DNA of 52,303 bases, taken from Equadaptatus sp045642025. GTDB lineage: Bacteria; Synergistota; Synergistia; Synergistales; Synergistaceae. The first letter of the stretch is position 1. Each line of letters opens with the position of its first letter. The stretch spans positions 1-52,303 of the forward strand of contig JAZUIB010000042.1 of the NCBI GenBank assembly GCA_045642025.1, read 5' to 3'. The translations under genes were made by a program, and so were the position numbers. Below, piece after piece: positions 42,742 through 50,893 of this stretch. The notes under the pieces are model-generated. The model searched no databases, was not told the DNA's origin, and was given only the letters and a program-made list of their open reading frames with translations.

Positions 42742-43899
42742 CTAAAAACTTGGTCCTTTTCTTGTGATTGCAGCTTCGCAATGCCCCAGTTTTTCGGCAC
42801 AGCTCAAATTGCCGTTTACCACGCTCATCATAAGTTCAAAGAGTCTTTCGCCTGCTATTTCAAGACTTTCTTTTCCTTCCAAAACAGGGCTTGCGTCAAA
42901 ATCAATATTTTCAGCCATAATTTGCGCTGTCTTTGCATTTCCGGTAATCTTTATCACCGGAGCCAAAGGTGAGCCGACAGGGGTGCCTCTGCCCGTTGTA
43001 AAAAGGACAATTTGTGACCCTCCAGCGATCATTCCCGTTACAGACTCAACATCATAACCCGGAGTGTCCATAATCACAAGCCCCTTTTCTGAAGGAATTT
43101 GCGCGTATTCAAGCATTTCGTTAACTGCTGTGCTGCCTGCCTTCGCAAGGCAGCCGAGCGATTTTTCTTCGATTGTCGAAAGGCCGCCCTCTATGTTACC
43201 CGGTGTGGGCTGACTGCCGCGCAGATCTTCGTTCATGTTTTTCGCCTGCTGCTCAACATTCGCGACTGCATCAAGCAATTTTTTTGCCACATCGGGCGAT
43301 TTTGCGCGCACGGCAAGCAGATGCTCGGCACCTATCATTTCCGTGGTTTCCGAAAGAATTACCGTGCCACCGAGTTTTACGACTTTATCCGCAACATAAC
43401 CAACAAGTGGATTTGACACTATTCCTGACGTAAAATCAGAGCCTCCGCATTCAAGTCCCAGAACAAGCTTTGACATATCAACTTTCGTTTTTTTGAGTTT
43501 GTCCGCTTCGGCACGGAAAGCTTTTGCAATTTCAATACCTTTTTCAATTGCCTTTGTTGTGCCGCCGCAGCTCTGAATTCTCACAAGCTCGACAGGTTTC
43601 CCCGTCTGTTTCACTGCTTCAACAATCTTTTCGGCGGACACGCCTTCACAGCCGAGACTTACAACTATTACTGCTGCTGCGTTCGGATTTTTACCGGCAC
43701 CTTCAAGTGTGCGCTGTGTCTGTTCAAGATCACAGCCAACCTGTGTACAGCCTGTGTCGTGACAGAAGCAGAACGCTCCGTCAACGGCATCCGCAATTTT
43801 TCTGCTGACGTGGTTTGCACAGGAAACGCAGGAAAGGACAAGAACATGATTTCTGATACCGACAGAACCGTCGCTGCGAAGATATCCGTTAAAGTTCAT
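42742..43899 (-). CDS. UxaA-family lyase, large subunit (SuyB/altronate dehydratase-like)
   Basis: 385 residues. The family signature is the Cys-rich GIRNHVLVLSCVSCANHVSRKI, the FCHDTGCTQVG block and LGLECGGSDFTSGI. The iron-dependent family includes altronate and galactarate dehydratases and the sulfolactate lyase SuyB, which is also a two-subunit enzyme with a separate small SAF subunit. ATG 43899 follows gagagg and overlaps the SAF gene by 11 bases. The exact substrate is not readable; a dehydrogenase of the Ldh2 type encoded at 47023-48144 might supply it. Confidence 0.88.
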   Translation of the reverse strand: MNFNGYLRSDGSVGIRNHVLVLSCVSCANHVSRKIADAVDGAFCFCHDTGCTQVGCDLEQTQRTLEGAGKNPNAAAVIVVSLGCEGVSAEKIVEAVKQTGKPVELVRIQSCGGTTKAIEKGIEIAKAFRAEADKLKKTKVDMSKLVLGLECGGSDFTSGIVSNPLVGYVADKVVKLGGTVILSETTEMIGAEHLLAVRAKSPDVAKKLLDAVANVEQQAKNMNEDLRGSQPTPGNIEGGLSTIEEKSLGCLAKAGSTAVNEMLEYAQIPSEKGLVIMDTPGYDVESVTGMIAGGSQIVLFTTGRGTPVGSPLAPVIKITGNAKTAQIMAENIDFDASPVLEGKESLEIAGERLFELMMSVVNGNLSCAEKLGHCEAAITRKGPSF

Positions 43900-44179
43900 T
43901 TTTGTCACCTCTCGCGCGTCTGCTGTCGATATTTAAAACGTGAACATGAGCACCTGCCGGAATATTCTGTGTCGCCTCACCTATTATTTCACCGTACTTG
44001 TAAATGAGCTCACCGGCAGAAACAGCTCTTACCGCAATTTTGTGACCGAACGGAATATCTGACACGGCAGTAACCGCTTTTTCGGACAAACTCCAGCAGA
44101 CTGCCTGACCTGCGGATATATGCTGCATCACTGTTGCCACGTTGTCTTTGTCAGTAATTTTTATCGCATTTACCGTCAT
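43889..44179 (-). CDS. UxaA-family lyase, small SAF-domain subunit (SuyA-like)
   Basis: 96 residues, a SAF domain: VSDIPFGHKIAVRAVSAGELIYKYGEIIGEATQNIPAGAHVHVLN (read as separate blocks, KIAVR and GEIIG are the core). It is the N-terminal domain of UxaA-like enzymes made as a separate subunit. The start follows cgggaggg. It is the first of two overlapping genes; the large subunit follows directly. argG lies upstream with its own terminator between. Confidence 0.9.
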   Translation of the reverse strand: MTVNAIKITDKDNVATVMQHISAGQAVCWSLSEKAVTAVSDIPFGHKIAVRAVSAGELIYKYGEIIGEATQNIPAGAHVHVLNIDSRRARGDKNEL

Positions 44180-44198
44180 TTCAATTCCCTCCCGAAAA

Positions 44199-44230
44199 TT
44201 AAGGCAGGAGAAAATCTCCTGCCTTTAATT
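44199..44230 (-). terminator. Terminator after argG
   Basis: ggcaggag, loop attt, ctcctgcc on the minus strand, followed by ttaatttt. It lies 10-40 bases past the argG stop. Confidence 0.75.
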
Positions 44231-44241
44231 TAAATTAAACT

Positions 44242-45516
44242 CTAATCTCTTTTGCAGACGCACTTCTTACACGATGCTTTTTTGGCTGCCGGTTTCGCTG
44301 CCTTTTTGGCGCTCAACTGTGCTTTGACCCTTGTTGGAAGCCCATAGAGTCTGATAAAACCGCTTGCATCGTCCTGGCGGTAATCTCCGCCCTCGTCAAA
44401 CGTTGCAATATCTTCACTGTAGAGTGAATACGGCGACCATACGCCGGCATTCATAATATTGCCCTTGTAGAGCTTGAGTTTGACATCGCCAGTAACTGTT
44501 TCCTGCGTGGCATCTACAAATGCAGACAGGGCTTCACGAAGCGGTGTGAACCAAAGTCCGTTGTACACGAGATCTGCAAACGTAATTGCGAGTTCGCGTT
44601 TTTTGTGCGCAGTAAGCTTGTCGAGACAGAGCGTCTCAAGCACCTGGTGTGCTCTGTAAAGAATTGTTCCGCCCGGAGTTTCGTAAACGCCGCGTGATTT
44701 CATACCGACAAGGCGGTTTTCAACAAGGTCGATAATACCGATACCGTTTTCACCACCGAGTTTATTCAGCTTGCGAATGATTTCCGTTGCCGTCATCTTT
44801 TTGCCGTCGAGTTTAACAGGAACGCCCTTCTCAAAACTGATGGTGACATAGGTCGGTTTGTTCGGGGCTTTGATCGGTGACACAGACATCTCGAGGAAAC
44901 CTTTCTTTTCGAGCTGCGGCTCGTTGCCGGGATCTTCCATGTCAAGGCCTTCGTGTGAAAGGTGCCAGAGGTTTTTGTCTTTTGAATAGTTGGTTTCTCT
45001 GCTTATTTTGAGAGGGATCTTGTGCGCTTCGGCATAGTCAATTTCCTGATTGCGGCTGACGATATCCCATTCACGCCACGGAGCGATAATCTTCATTTCA
45101 GGCGCAAAGTGCATAACCGCAAGTTCAAAACGCACCTGGTCATTGCCTTTGCCTGTGCAGCCATGGCAGATTGCGTCTGCTTTTTCCTTCTTCGCAATTT
45201 CGACAAGGCGTTTTGCGATAATCGGGCGCGCAAAACTTGTGCCCAGGAGGTAACCTTCATAATCAGCACCGGCTTTGACTGTAGGAATAATAAAATCATT
45301 GACAAATTCCTCTGTTAAGTCTTCGACATAAAGTTTGCTTGCGCCGCTCTTTTTCGCGCGCTCTTCGAGGTCAACAATTTCATCGTCCTGACCTACGTTG
45401 CCGCAGACACAGACTATTTCTGGATTGTCATAGTTTTCTTTGAGCCATGGAATAATAACGGATGTGTCAAGACCACCTGAATATGCAAGAACTATTTTTT
45501 TGAGTTTTTTTGCCAT
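44242..45516 (-). CDS. argG: Argininosuccinate synthase with Lys/Cys-rich C-terminal tail
   Basis: 424 residues. AYSGGLDTSV near residue 11 is the ATP PP-loop; GCTGKGNDQVRFE (about 130-142) and the KDxNLWHLS block bind citrulline and aspartate. It makes argininosuccinate for arginine synthesis. Oddity: the protein ends with an extra 25 or so residues, Ala/Lys-rich and Cys-rich (KKAAKPAAKKASCKKCVCK), not seen in typical ArgG (about 400). Similar Lys/Ala tails occur in the proteins at 21625 and 38596. No neighbouring arg genes. Confidence 0.96.
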   Translation of the reverse strand: MAKKLKKIVLAYSGGLDTSVIIPWLKENYDNPEIVCVCGNVGQDDEIVDLEERAKKSGASKLYVEDLTEEFVNDFIIPTVKAGADYEGYLLGTSFARPIIAKRLVEIAKKEKADAICHGCTGKGNDQVRFELAVMHFAPEMKIIAPWREWDIVSRNQEIDYAEAHKIPLKISRETNYSKDKNLWHLSHEGLDMEDPGNEPQLEKKGFLEMSVSPIKAPNKPTYVTISFEKGVPVKLDGKKMTATEIIRKLNKLGGENGIGIIDLVENRLVGMKSRGVYETPGGTILYRAHQVLETLCLDKLTAHKKRELAITFADLVYNGLWFTPLREALSAFVDATQETVTGDVKLKLYKGNIMNAGVWSPYSLYSEDIATFDEGGDYRQDDASGFIRLYGLPTRVKAQLSAKKAAKPAAKKASCKKCVCKRD

Positions 45517-45737
45517 AATACAACTGTCTCCTTTAGGATTATTTTATAACTTCTTTTATAAACTGAATTGTGTCTTAAGCGCAAAACAGCTGTCGTCGTC
45601 GTTTTGCGCAGCGTACTGTAGCCATAGCTGCACCCCTCATGCGTTTTTCACATAGAAATTGTATTTTATCATATAAAAATGTAAAGTGCACAATAAAGCG
45701 TTATAATTATGCCCGTTATACGCACGGAGGGGTTTCC

Positions 45738-46604
45738 ATGGACAGTATAGCTCTGTTACAACATCTGTTTTCGCTTGTAATTTTCGGGACAAACGGCACT
45801 TTGTCACGTTACATAAATCTGCCGAGCTGCGGCATTGTATTGTACAGAACGATTTTGGCTGTTCTTGTGCTGTTCACCGTTTTTACGCTGTCAGGACACA
45901 AGTTCACTTTCCTGCGGCATAAACGCGATCTGATGTTCATTCTGCTGTCCGGATTCGTGCAGTCAACGGAATGGTTTTTGATGTACGAATCTTACCGCCA
46001 CATAGACGTTGGTGTAGCAACGCTTCTCACCTACTGCGGTCCTGTAATCGTTATCGCCCTGTCGCCGATAATCTTCAAAGAAACGCTCACTGTCAGAAAA
46101 CTTGCTTACTTGGTTGTTGTGCTTTTCGGCGTTCTGTTTCTCAACCGCGGAGTAGGCGGCAGCGGAAACATTAAGTTCGGTCTGCTGTGTGCCGGAAGCT
46201 CAGCCTTCTGCTATGCGGGCATGGTAATCTGCAACAAACAGTCAAAACATATCACAGGCTTTGAGAACGCCGTTCTGCAGCTGAGTTCCTGCTGTTTCTT
46301 CTCGATTGTTTTCACCCTGCTGCTTACCGGAGGCCGTCCGCCTGTTCCTGAGGCACGGCTTTCACAGTGGCTGCTTGTTCTGCTGCTCGGCACAGTCAAC
46401 ACCGGCTTCACCTGCTACCTTTACTTTACGACTCTCAGCAAACTTCCGGCACAGGTAATAGCCGTCAGCGGCTATTTGGAGCCGCTTTTTGCCATTGTTT
46501 TCTCTTCGCTGTTTCTCGGCGAAAGAATGTCCGTGCTGCAGCTGCTCGGCTGCGTTATGATTATCGGCGGCGCAAGCCGCTGCATACTGGAGGGCAGAAA
46601 ATAA
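45738..46604 (+). CDS. DMT/EamA-family membrane transporter
   Basis: 288 residues with ten membrane helices in two EamA repeats (about 1-135 and 145-285). VATLLTYCGPVIVIALSPIIF and LSKLPAQVIAVSGYLEPLF are the conserved family blocks. Family members export amino acids, nucleotide sugars or other metabolites; the substrate cannot be told. The ATG at 45738 follows cggagggg; the open frame extends 33 codons upstream but overlaps the divergent promoter. Its stop overlaps the next gene by one base. Confidence 0.92.
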   Translation: MDSIALLQHLFSLVIFGTNGTLSRYINLPSCGIVLYRTILAVLVLFTVFTLSGHKFTFLRHKRDLMFILLSGFVQSTEWFLMYESYRHIDVGVATLLTYCGPVIVIALSPIIFKETLTVRKLAYLVVVLFGVLFLNRGVGGSGNIKFGLLCAGSSAFCYAGMVICNKQSKHITGFENAVLQLSSCCFFSIVFTLLLTGGRPPVPEARLSQWLLVLLLGTVNTGFTCYLYFTTLSKLPAQVIAVSGYLEPLFAIVFSSLFLGERMSVLQLLGCVMIIGGASRCILEGRK

Positions 46605-46909
46605 TGAAAAACGTCAGAATAACCGTTGTGCGCAAAGCTTTTTACACAGACCTGGCGGAAAAATACGAAAATCCGATTGAACATGCCTGCGATTTGGCAG
46701 AGGGCAGCGTGTTTGTTTCGAAAAATGCGGAGAAACCTGAGAACTTCTGCGAAGAAGCGTGGAAAACTCTTGAACCTTTTGTAAAAACTCTTGCCGAAGG
46801 CGGCGGCGATTTTTACGGCGGCTGGATGAAAAATCCTAACTCTGCCATGCTTTCCTGCAACGACGGCTTCCGCCCCGTCAGTTTTCTGATAGAAACAGAA
46901 AATGCTTAG
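46604..46909 (+). CDS. TIGR04076-type small protein
   Basis: 101 residues. EGSVFVSKNAEKPENFCEEAW in the middle and CNDGFRPVSFLIE at the C-terminus match the TIGR04076 pattern (a conserved Cys with a C-x-DG-x-RPV ending). The family is uncharacterised and often lies near redox or methyltransferase genes. The ATG overlaps the EamA stop (TAATG), so translation is coupled to the transporter. Confidence 0.82.
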   Translation: MKNVRITVVRKAFYTDLAEKYENPIEHACDLAEGSVFVSKNAEKPENFCEEAWKTLEPFVKTLAEGGGDFYGGWMKNPNSAMLSCNDGFRPVSFLIETENA

Positions 46910-46931
46910 GCATACAGACGTACAGCCATAG

Positions 46932-46965
46932 AAAAAACTCCGCTGAAAACGGAGTTTTTGTTTTG
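46932..46965 (+). terminator. Terminator
   Basis: aaaaaactccg, loop ctgaaaa (with GA-rich bases), cggagttttt, then gtttt. Past the stop of the TIGR04076-type gene; may also act for the convergent dehydrogenase gene. Confidence 0.8.
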
Positions 46966-47022
46966 CTCAAATTTGTCTGCTTCGGCGAACATTACTGTTT
47001 ATACGCCTATACCGCTGCACAT

Positions 47023-48144
47023 CTATTCTCCCATCTTCTCAAACGGGAATGTATACGGCAGATTTTTCGCGTCGCGTACGTCTATTAAATCTTTCTGTAC
47101 CGCTTCTCCTACCGGAACACCTTTATCCTTTCGGTCGCACCACGCAAGCCACTCTTTTTCGCCTGCCGTATATATTCTTTCTGCCTCCGGAGCTTTTTGT
47201 GATGCTCTGAGCGCGCGGCAGATATCACCCGCAGTTTTTCTGAACGTATCCTGCCCCATAAACGCATCGGGGTCAACAACAAAGAAGAAATGTCCCAGCG
47301 AATACATGCGCGGCTTGCCTTCGTCGTCAATTCCTGTGAGTGCTTTCATGAACTTGCCTCCGGCAAGCGCCGCCGAAAGAATTTCGATAACCGCAGCATA
47401 GCCGTAGCCCTTGTAGCCTGCAAGTTCTTCGCCTACACCTCCCAAAGGAGCAAGTGCTGCTGTTTTGTTCACAAGGTCTTCAAGAATCTGCTCGCTGTCG
47501 GTAAGCACGGAACCATCGCGCGCAATAACCATGCCTGCCGGCGTTGGTTTACCTTCGCGGGCATAATATTCTATTTTACCGCGCTGAACGATTGAGGTGG
47601 CACAGTCTATGCAGAAAGGAAACTCTTCATCGGTAGGAAGCGCAAACGTAAGTGGGTTTGTGCCCATCATATTTTCAACACCAAACGTCGGGGCAATGGA
47701 CGGGCGCGCATTTGTGCCGGTTATTCCGATCATGCCCAGTCTGCTTGCCATTGTTGCCCAGTATCCGGCGATACCGTAGTGCGTGGAATTCTTAATCGCG
47801 CCGCCAGCCATACCATATTTTTTTGCCTTTTCAAGCAGCATAGACATAACCTTGTACGCGGCGACCATGCCCATGCCGTCGTGCGCGTCTGCGACAACCG
47901 TTGTCGGAGTTTCCTTAAGAATTTCGAAGTTTGTTACCGGAAGCAGCGTACCTTTTACAATACGGTCAATGTAGATAGGTTTGAAACGATTGCAGCCATG
48001 ACTTTCAATTCCGCGCCTGTCACTTTCAAGAAGCACATCCGCACATATTTTCGCGTCCTCTTCCGGCACACCGTAGGCTTTGAACGCGTCAATCATAAAC
48101 GAATTCATAAATTCCCATGAAACGTACGGTCTTGTTTCTGCCAT
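47023..48144 (-). CDS. Malate/lactate/sulfolactate dehydrogenase, Ldh2 family
   Basis: 373 residues of the NAD(P)-dependent Ldh2/YlbC family (malate, L-sulfolactate, ureidoglycolate dehydrogenases). RRGIESHGCNR, NSTHYGIAGYWA (with the catalytic His) and GTNPLTFALPT are characteristic. The ATG at 48144 follows gggaggg, the same kind of site as the SAF gene. The HAD gene ends 28 bases upstream on the same strand. Which hydroxyacid it oxidises is not clear. Confidence 0.93.
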   Translation of the reverse strand: MAETRPYVSWEFMNSFMIDAFKAYGVPEEDAKICADVLLESDRRGIESHGCNRFKPIYIDRIVKGTLLPVTNFEILKETPTTVVADAHDGMGMVAAYKVMSMLLEKAKKYGMAGGAIKNSTHYGIAGYWATMASRLGMIGITGTNARPSIAPTFGVENMMGTNPLTFALPTDEEFPFCIDCATSIVQRGKIEYYAREGKPTPAGMVIARDGSVLTDSEQILEDLVNKTAALAPLGGVGEELAGYKGYGYAAVIEILSAALAGGKFMKALTGIDDEGKPRMYSLGHFFFVVDPDAFMGQDTFRKTAGDICRALRASQKAPEAERIYTAGEKEWLAWCDRKDKGVPVGEAVQKDLIDVRDAKNLPYTFPFEKMGE

Positions 48145-48172
48145 TTCAATCCCTCCCGAACGTGTGTTTTCT

Positions 48173-48832
48173 TCAGTCTTTATCCGCAACACCGAGAAGC
48201 GGCGGAATTTCCTCTGGTGAGTGAACTATAAGCTTTGCGCCATGTTCTTTGAGAAACGCTTCGCCGCGGAAGCCCCAGTCAACCATAATTGGAAACAGTC
48301 CCGAATTGTGTGCTGTCTGTACATCAACGTCGGAATCGCCTATATACGCGGCTTCGCTTTTACCAACACCCGCCTGTTCAAGAACAGCCTCGACCATATC
48401 GGGATACGGCTTAATCCTGCGCCCTTCCGCGTCACCTGCCGAATAATCAAACAGACCGTCAAAATAATCCCTGCACAGGCTCTTCACCGCATATTCAGCC
48501 TTATTGGAAACAACGGCGGTAAGCACACCATGCGCCTTCAGCGTTTTAAGCATTTCAGGAATACCATCGTACGGCTTCGTACTGTCTGCGCAGTGGTCCT
48601 TGTAATAGCGGTGCATCTCTGCGAACACTTTTTCTATCATTTCCTGCGAACTGCCCTTCGGCACCGCGCGTTCCGCAAGTTTGTGCATGCCGTTTCCGAC
48701 AAACCATCTGACATCCTCCGTCGTATGCACAGGCAAATCGAAATACTGCAGACCGTGATTGATAGCGGCTGCTAGGTCATCAAGTGTGTCAAGAATAGTT
48801 CCGTCCATATCGAAAACAGCAAGTTTGTACAT
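48173..48832 (-). CDS. HAD phosphatase, phosphoglycolate-phosphatase-like
   Basis: 219 residues. FDMDGTILDT has the nucleophile Asp, VVSNKAEYAV supplies the second motif, the Lys lies in RRIKPYPDM and AYIGDSDVD the metal Asp. The cap region is of the Gph/PGP type. Substrate is likely a small phosphorylated metabolite, possibly phosphoglycolate. The ATG at 48832 follows tgagga. It lies just upstream of the dehydrogenase and probably forms an operon with it. Confidence 0.93.
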   Translation of the reverse strand: MYKLAVFDMDGTILDTLDDLAAAINHGLQYFDLPVHTTEDVRWFVGNGMHKLAERAVPKGSSQEMIEKVFAEMHRYYKDHCADSTKPYDGIPEMLKTLKAHGVLTAVVSNKAEYAVKSLCRDYFDGLFDYSAGDAEGRRIKPYPDMVEAVLEQAGVGKSEAAYIGDSDVDVQTAHNSGLFPIMVDWGFRGEAFLKEHGAKLIVHSPEEIPPLLGVADKD

Positions 48833-48859
48833 CAAAACATATCCTCACAAATATAAAAC

Positions 48860-48937
48860 TGGCGTCCCCGAACGGATTTGAACCGTTGACCTTCCGCTTA
48901 GGAGGCGGATGCTCTATCCAGCTGAGCTACGGAGACG
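48860..48937 (-). tRNA. tRNA-Arg (CCT)
   Basis: About 78 bases with CCA encoded. Acceptor GTCTCCG/CGGGGAC (one G-T wobble), D stem GCTC/GAGC, anticodon stem TCCGC/GCGGA with loop CTCCTAA (anticodon CCT), T arm ACGGT-TCAAATC-type loop. The four-helix-bundle cassette begins just outside its 5' end. Confidence 0.96.
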
Positions 48938-48950
48938 CATATTAAAATCT

Positions 48951-49570
48951 TAAAGGCGCACATAGCACATAGCACTTTGCACTTAGAAAACAAAAACCAT
49001 AAAGGCGCATTTTGCGTTAGTAACAGTAATTCCAAAGACACAAGTCAAAAATTAATCTATTCGAGATACGAAAATAACAAATCCGAAAGCGGGGAATGCA
49101 GACACAGATGCCGTGAATCTCTTAAAAATCAAGTTTGTTTAACAAACCGTTGATAAGTTTTCCAACTTCCTCAAGCATTTGCCCTGCTTTTTTCGTATCC
49201 TGTTTTGTAAGAAAACCAAGCCGCTCGCATATAGCAAGCTGTGCTTTCACTTCTGATTTTGAACCTCTTGCTATAAACAAAAAATTTGCAAATTCTTTGT
49301 CCGTATTGCGTGCCTGTCCTTCCTCAATATTCAGCGGTATTGACGTAACAGCTCGCCGCATTTGGGAACATAAGCCAAACTTTTCGTCTTCAGGCAGCTT
49401 TCGTGTAAGCCGGTATATTTCTTCAACAAGATCCAAAGACCTGTTATATGCGATAAGTCCTCGCATTTTACCACCCTCGTATAAATCCTTTTGTTGTTTT
49501 TATACGCGCGCCCTTAACGCTTTTCGTCTTTTCCTAAGTGCTAAGTGCAAAGTGCTATGTGCGCCCTTAT
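48951..49570. mobile_element. Putative four-helix-bundle gene cassette with inverted-repeat ends
   Basis: The sequence aaggcgcacatagca plus ctttgcacttag near 48953-48986 recurs inverted at about 49533-49568. The left copy has an extra catagca unit, the right an extra cttagcac unit. A second pair of short motifs (aaaggcgcattttgcgtt and its inverse near 49504-49522) lies inside the ends. Together they bracket one gene and nothing else, about 620 bases. The left end lies some 15 bases from tRNA-Arg. Terminal inverted repeats plus a single S23-type gene suggest a mobile cassette. Confidence 0.55.
49122..49466 (-). CDS. Four-helix-bundle protein (S23/IVP family)
   Basis: 114 residues, all helical. 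LDLVEEIYRLTRKLPEDEKFGLCSQMRRAVTSIP matches the family blocks (LTRKLPEDEKFGL, SQMRRAVTSIPLNI, EGQARNTDKEFANFL), which is typical of the S23/IVP four-helix-bundle proteins found in 23S rRNA intervening sequences and as free genes. They form pentamers and are related to Avd of diversity-generating retroelements. Here no rRNA or reverse transcriptase is near. A gagggtgg site precedes the ATG. Role unknown. Confidence 0.92.
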   Translation of the reverse strand: MRGLIAYNRSLDLVEEIYRLTRKLPEDEKFGLCSQMRRAVTSIPLNIEEGQARNTDKEFANFLFIARGSKSEVKAQLAICERLGFLTKQDTKKAGQMLEEVGKLINGLLNKLDF

Positions 49571-49573
49571 CTT

Positions 49574-50065
49574 CTAGTATGTTGTAAACGTTTCGCGTTT
49601 GATTTTTGGCTTATACTGACGCAAAACCTCGTCAATATATTTCTTTTCAACCGCATGCTCCGCAGCGCCAGCGATTACCTTCTGCATATAACTTTGCGCA
49701 GGCTCGCCCGGCGTTATGTCTTTTTCTGCGTACACAACGGCTTCAACCGGCATTCCGGCGCTTGTATGAACGGTGAGCACAGTTTTGCTGCAGCGTGATT
49801 TTTCTGGCTCGTCAGCGTTGCAGCCAAGTGTTTTATCCACACTTGTTTCGTCAAACGGCGTTACGCGCCAAAGCACTCCCTGAACTTCGCTTCCTGCGTC
49901 CGGAACTATTGCCGCTACCCCGCGTGAGTTTATGATAAAACGAAAACCGGACAACTTTGCCATACCGGAGCAAAGCGCGTCCGAGCAATGAAATTTCATA
50001 TTAGTTGAATTCATATATTCTCCGTACATAAAAATTATTGATTTCTCAACATTTGCTCTTCCCAT
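49574..50065 (-). CDS. Gamma-glutamylcyclotransferase-like protein
   Basis: 163 residues. The GGCT-like pattern is visible: IFMYGEYMN (family YGSN), GFRFIINSRGVAAIVPDAGSE and GVLWRVTPFDE, then YMQKVIAGAAEHAVEKKYIDEVL. The catalytic region that normally reads LDxxEGV here reads VDKTLGC, so the general-base Glu may be missing; YGSNM is also altered. It may be an inactive or altered relative. Its own ATG at 50065 has gaggtg-like sequence upstream. It has few neighbours. Confidence 0.75.
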   Translation of the reverse strand: MGRANVEKSIIFMYGEYMNSTNMKFHCSDALCSGMAKLSGFRFIINSRGVAAIVPDAGSEVQGVLWRVTPFDETSVDKTLGCNADEPEKSRCSKTVLTVHTSAGMPVEAVVYAEKDITPGEPAQSYMQKVIAGAAEHAVEKKYIDEVLRQYKPKIKRETFTTY

Positions 50066-50176
50066 AACCGCACCTCTTTCCTCTACTGTCTGCTATTAAC
50101 GGATATATTTTATACTATAGAAAAAATTTGCGCAATTGTTCTTTTTTCCGTGTAAAATATAGGCGAGGTGAATATT

Positions 50177-50815
50177 ATGGACGAACAGACCGCAAGAAGC
50201 ATTTATCTTGTAAGACACGCAAGCCCCGACGTTGCAGCCGGTATATATTACGGCGGCGGCACAGACCTTCCGATCAGTTACGACGGTACCCTGCACGCTC
50301 GTTCGCTCGGTGCAAAACTTGGCATTAACCCAACAAACATATACACCAGCACCATGCTTCGCGCACGTCAGACCGCTGAACTTATGTTCCCCGGCCGCAA
50401 AGAAAGCATTAAAACAGCTGAAGGTCTTGAAGAAATTTTTATGGGTGACTGGGAAATGAAAACCTTTGATGAAGTACGTAGCAAATGGGCTGAAACCTTT
50501 GAGCGTCCGGGTGTTGAATTTGCCGACTGCTGCTGCCCCGGCGGTGAAACCTTCAAACAAGTACAGACACGCGCAGTAAACGCGCTTGAAAAAATTCTTG
50601 AAGAAACAAACGGGGACGTGCTTATTGTTATGCACGGCGGCACTATCTGGACCCTGCTTTGCCATTACTTTGACTTTAATCTCAACAACGTTTTCTACTA
50701 CCCCATGCATTACTGCTCTGTATGTGAGTTGGAAACAAATCAGAACGGCATGAGACTGAGACGATTTAACTGGACCCCCGAACTCACGTCAACTGTCGGA
50801 GGGTGGACAAGATAA
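50177..50815 (+). CDS. Histidine phosphatase superfamily (phosphoglycerate mutase-like)
   Basis: 212 residues. LVRHASPD near residue 12 has the catalytic His (RHG motif as RHA), STMLRARQTAELM follows and VMHGGTIW supplies the second His. ISYDGTLHA and GGETFKQVQTRAV are family blocks. Substrates range from phosphoglycerate to alpha-ribazole phosphate and sugar phosphates; not resolved. ATG 50177 is preferred because gaggtg lies just upstream; GTG at 50168 is in frame. It has a strong bidirectional terminator. Confidence 0.92.
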   Translation: MDEQTARSIYLVRHASPDVAAGIYYGGGTDLPISYDGTLHARSLGAKLGINPTNIYTSTMLRARQTAELMFPGRKESIKTAEGLEEIFMGDWEMKTFDEVRSKWAETFERPGVEFADCCCPGGETFKQVQTRAVNALEKILEETNGDVLIVMHGGTIWTLLCHYFDFNLNNVFYYPMHYCSVCELETNQNGMRLRRFNWTPELTSTVGGWTR

Positions 50816-50840
50816 CCAGTTCAGCAACAAATAAACTGTT

Positions 50841-50877
50841 AAAAAAAGAGAAACCGGATAAACGGTTTCTCTTTTTT
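50841..50877. terminator. Bidirectional terminator
   Basis: aaaagagaaaccg and cggtttctctttt pair around gataaa (A- and T-runs on both sides). It serves the phosphatase gene and the convergent Pro-rich protein gene. Confidence 0.9.
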
Positions 50878-50893
50878 CACTATGTTGTTTTCG

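Noticed and set aside
49122..49466. Diversity-generating retroelement (Avd-like gene)
   Set aside because: Avd belongs to the same fold, but there is no reverse transcriptase, template repeat or variable repeat nearby.
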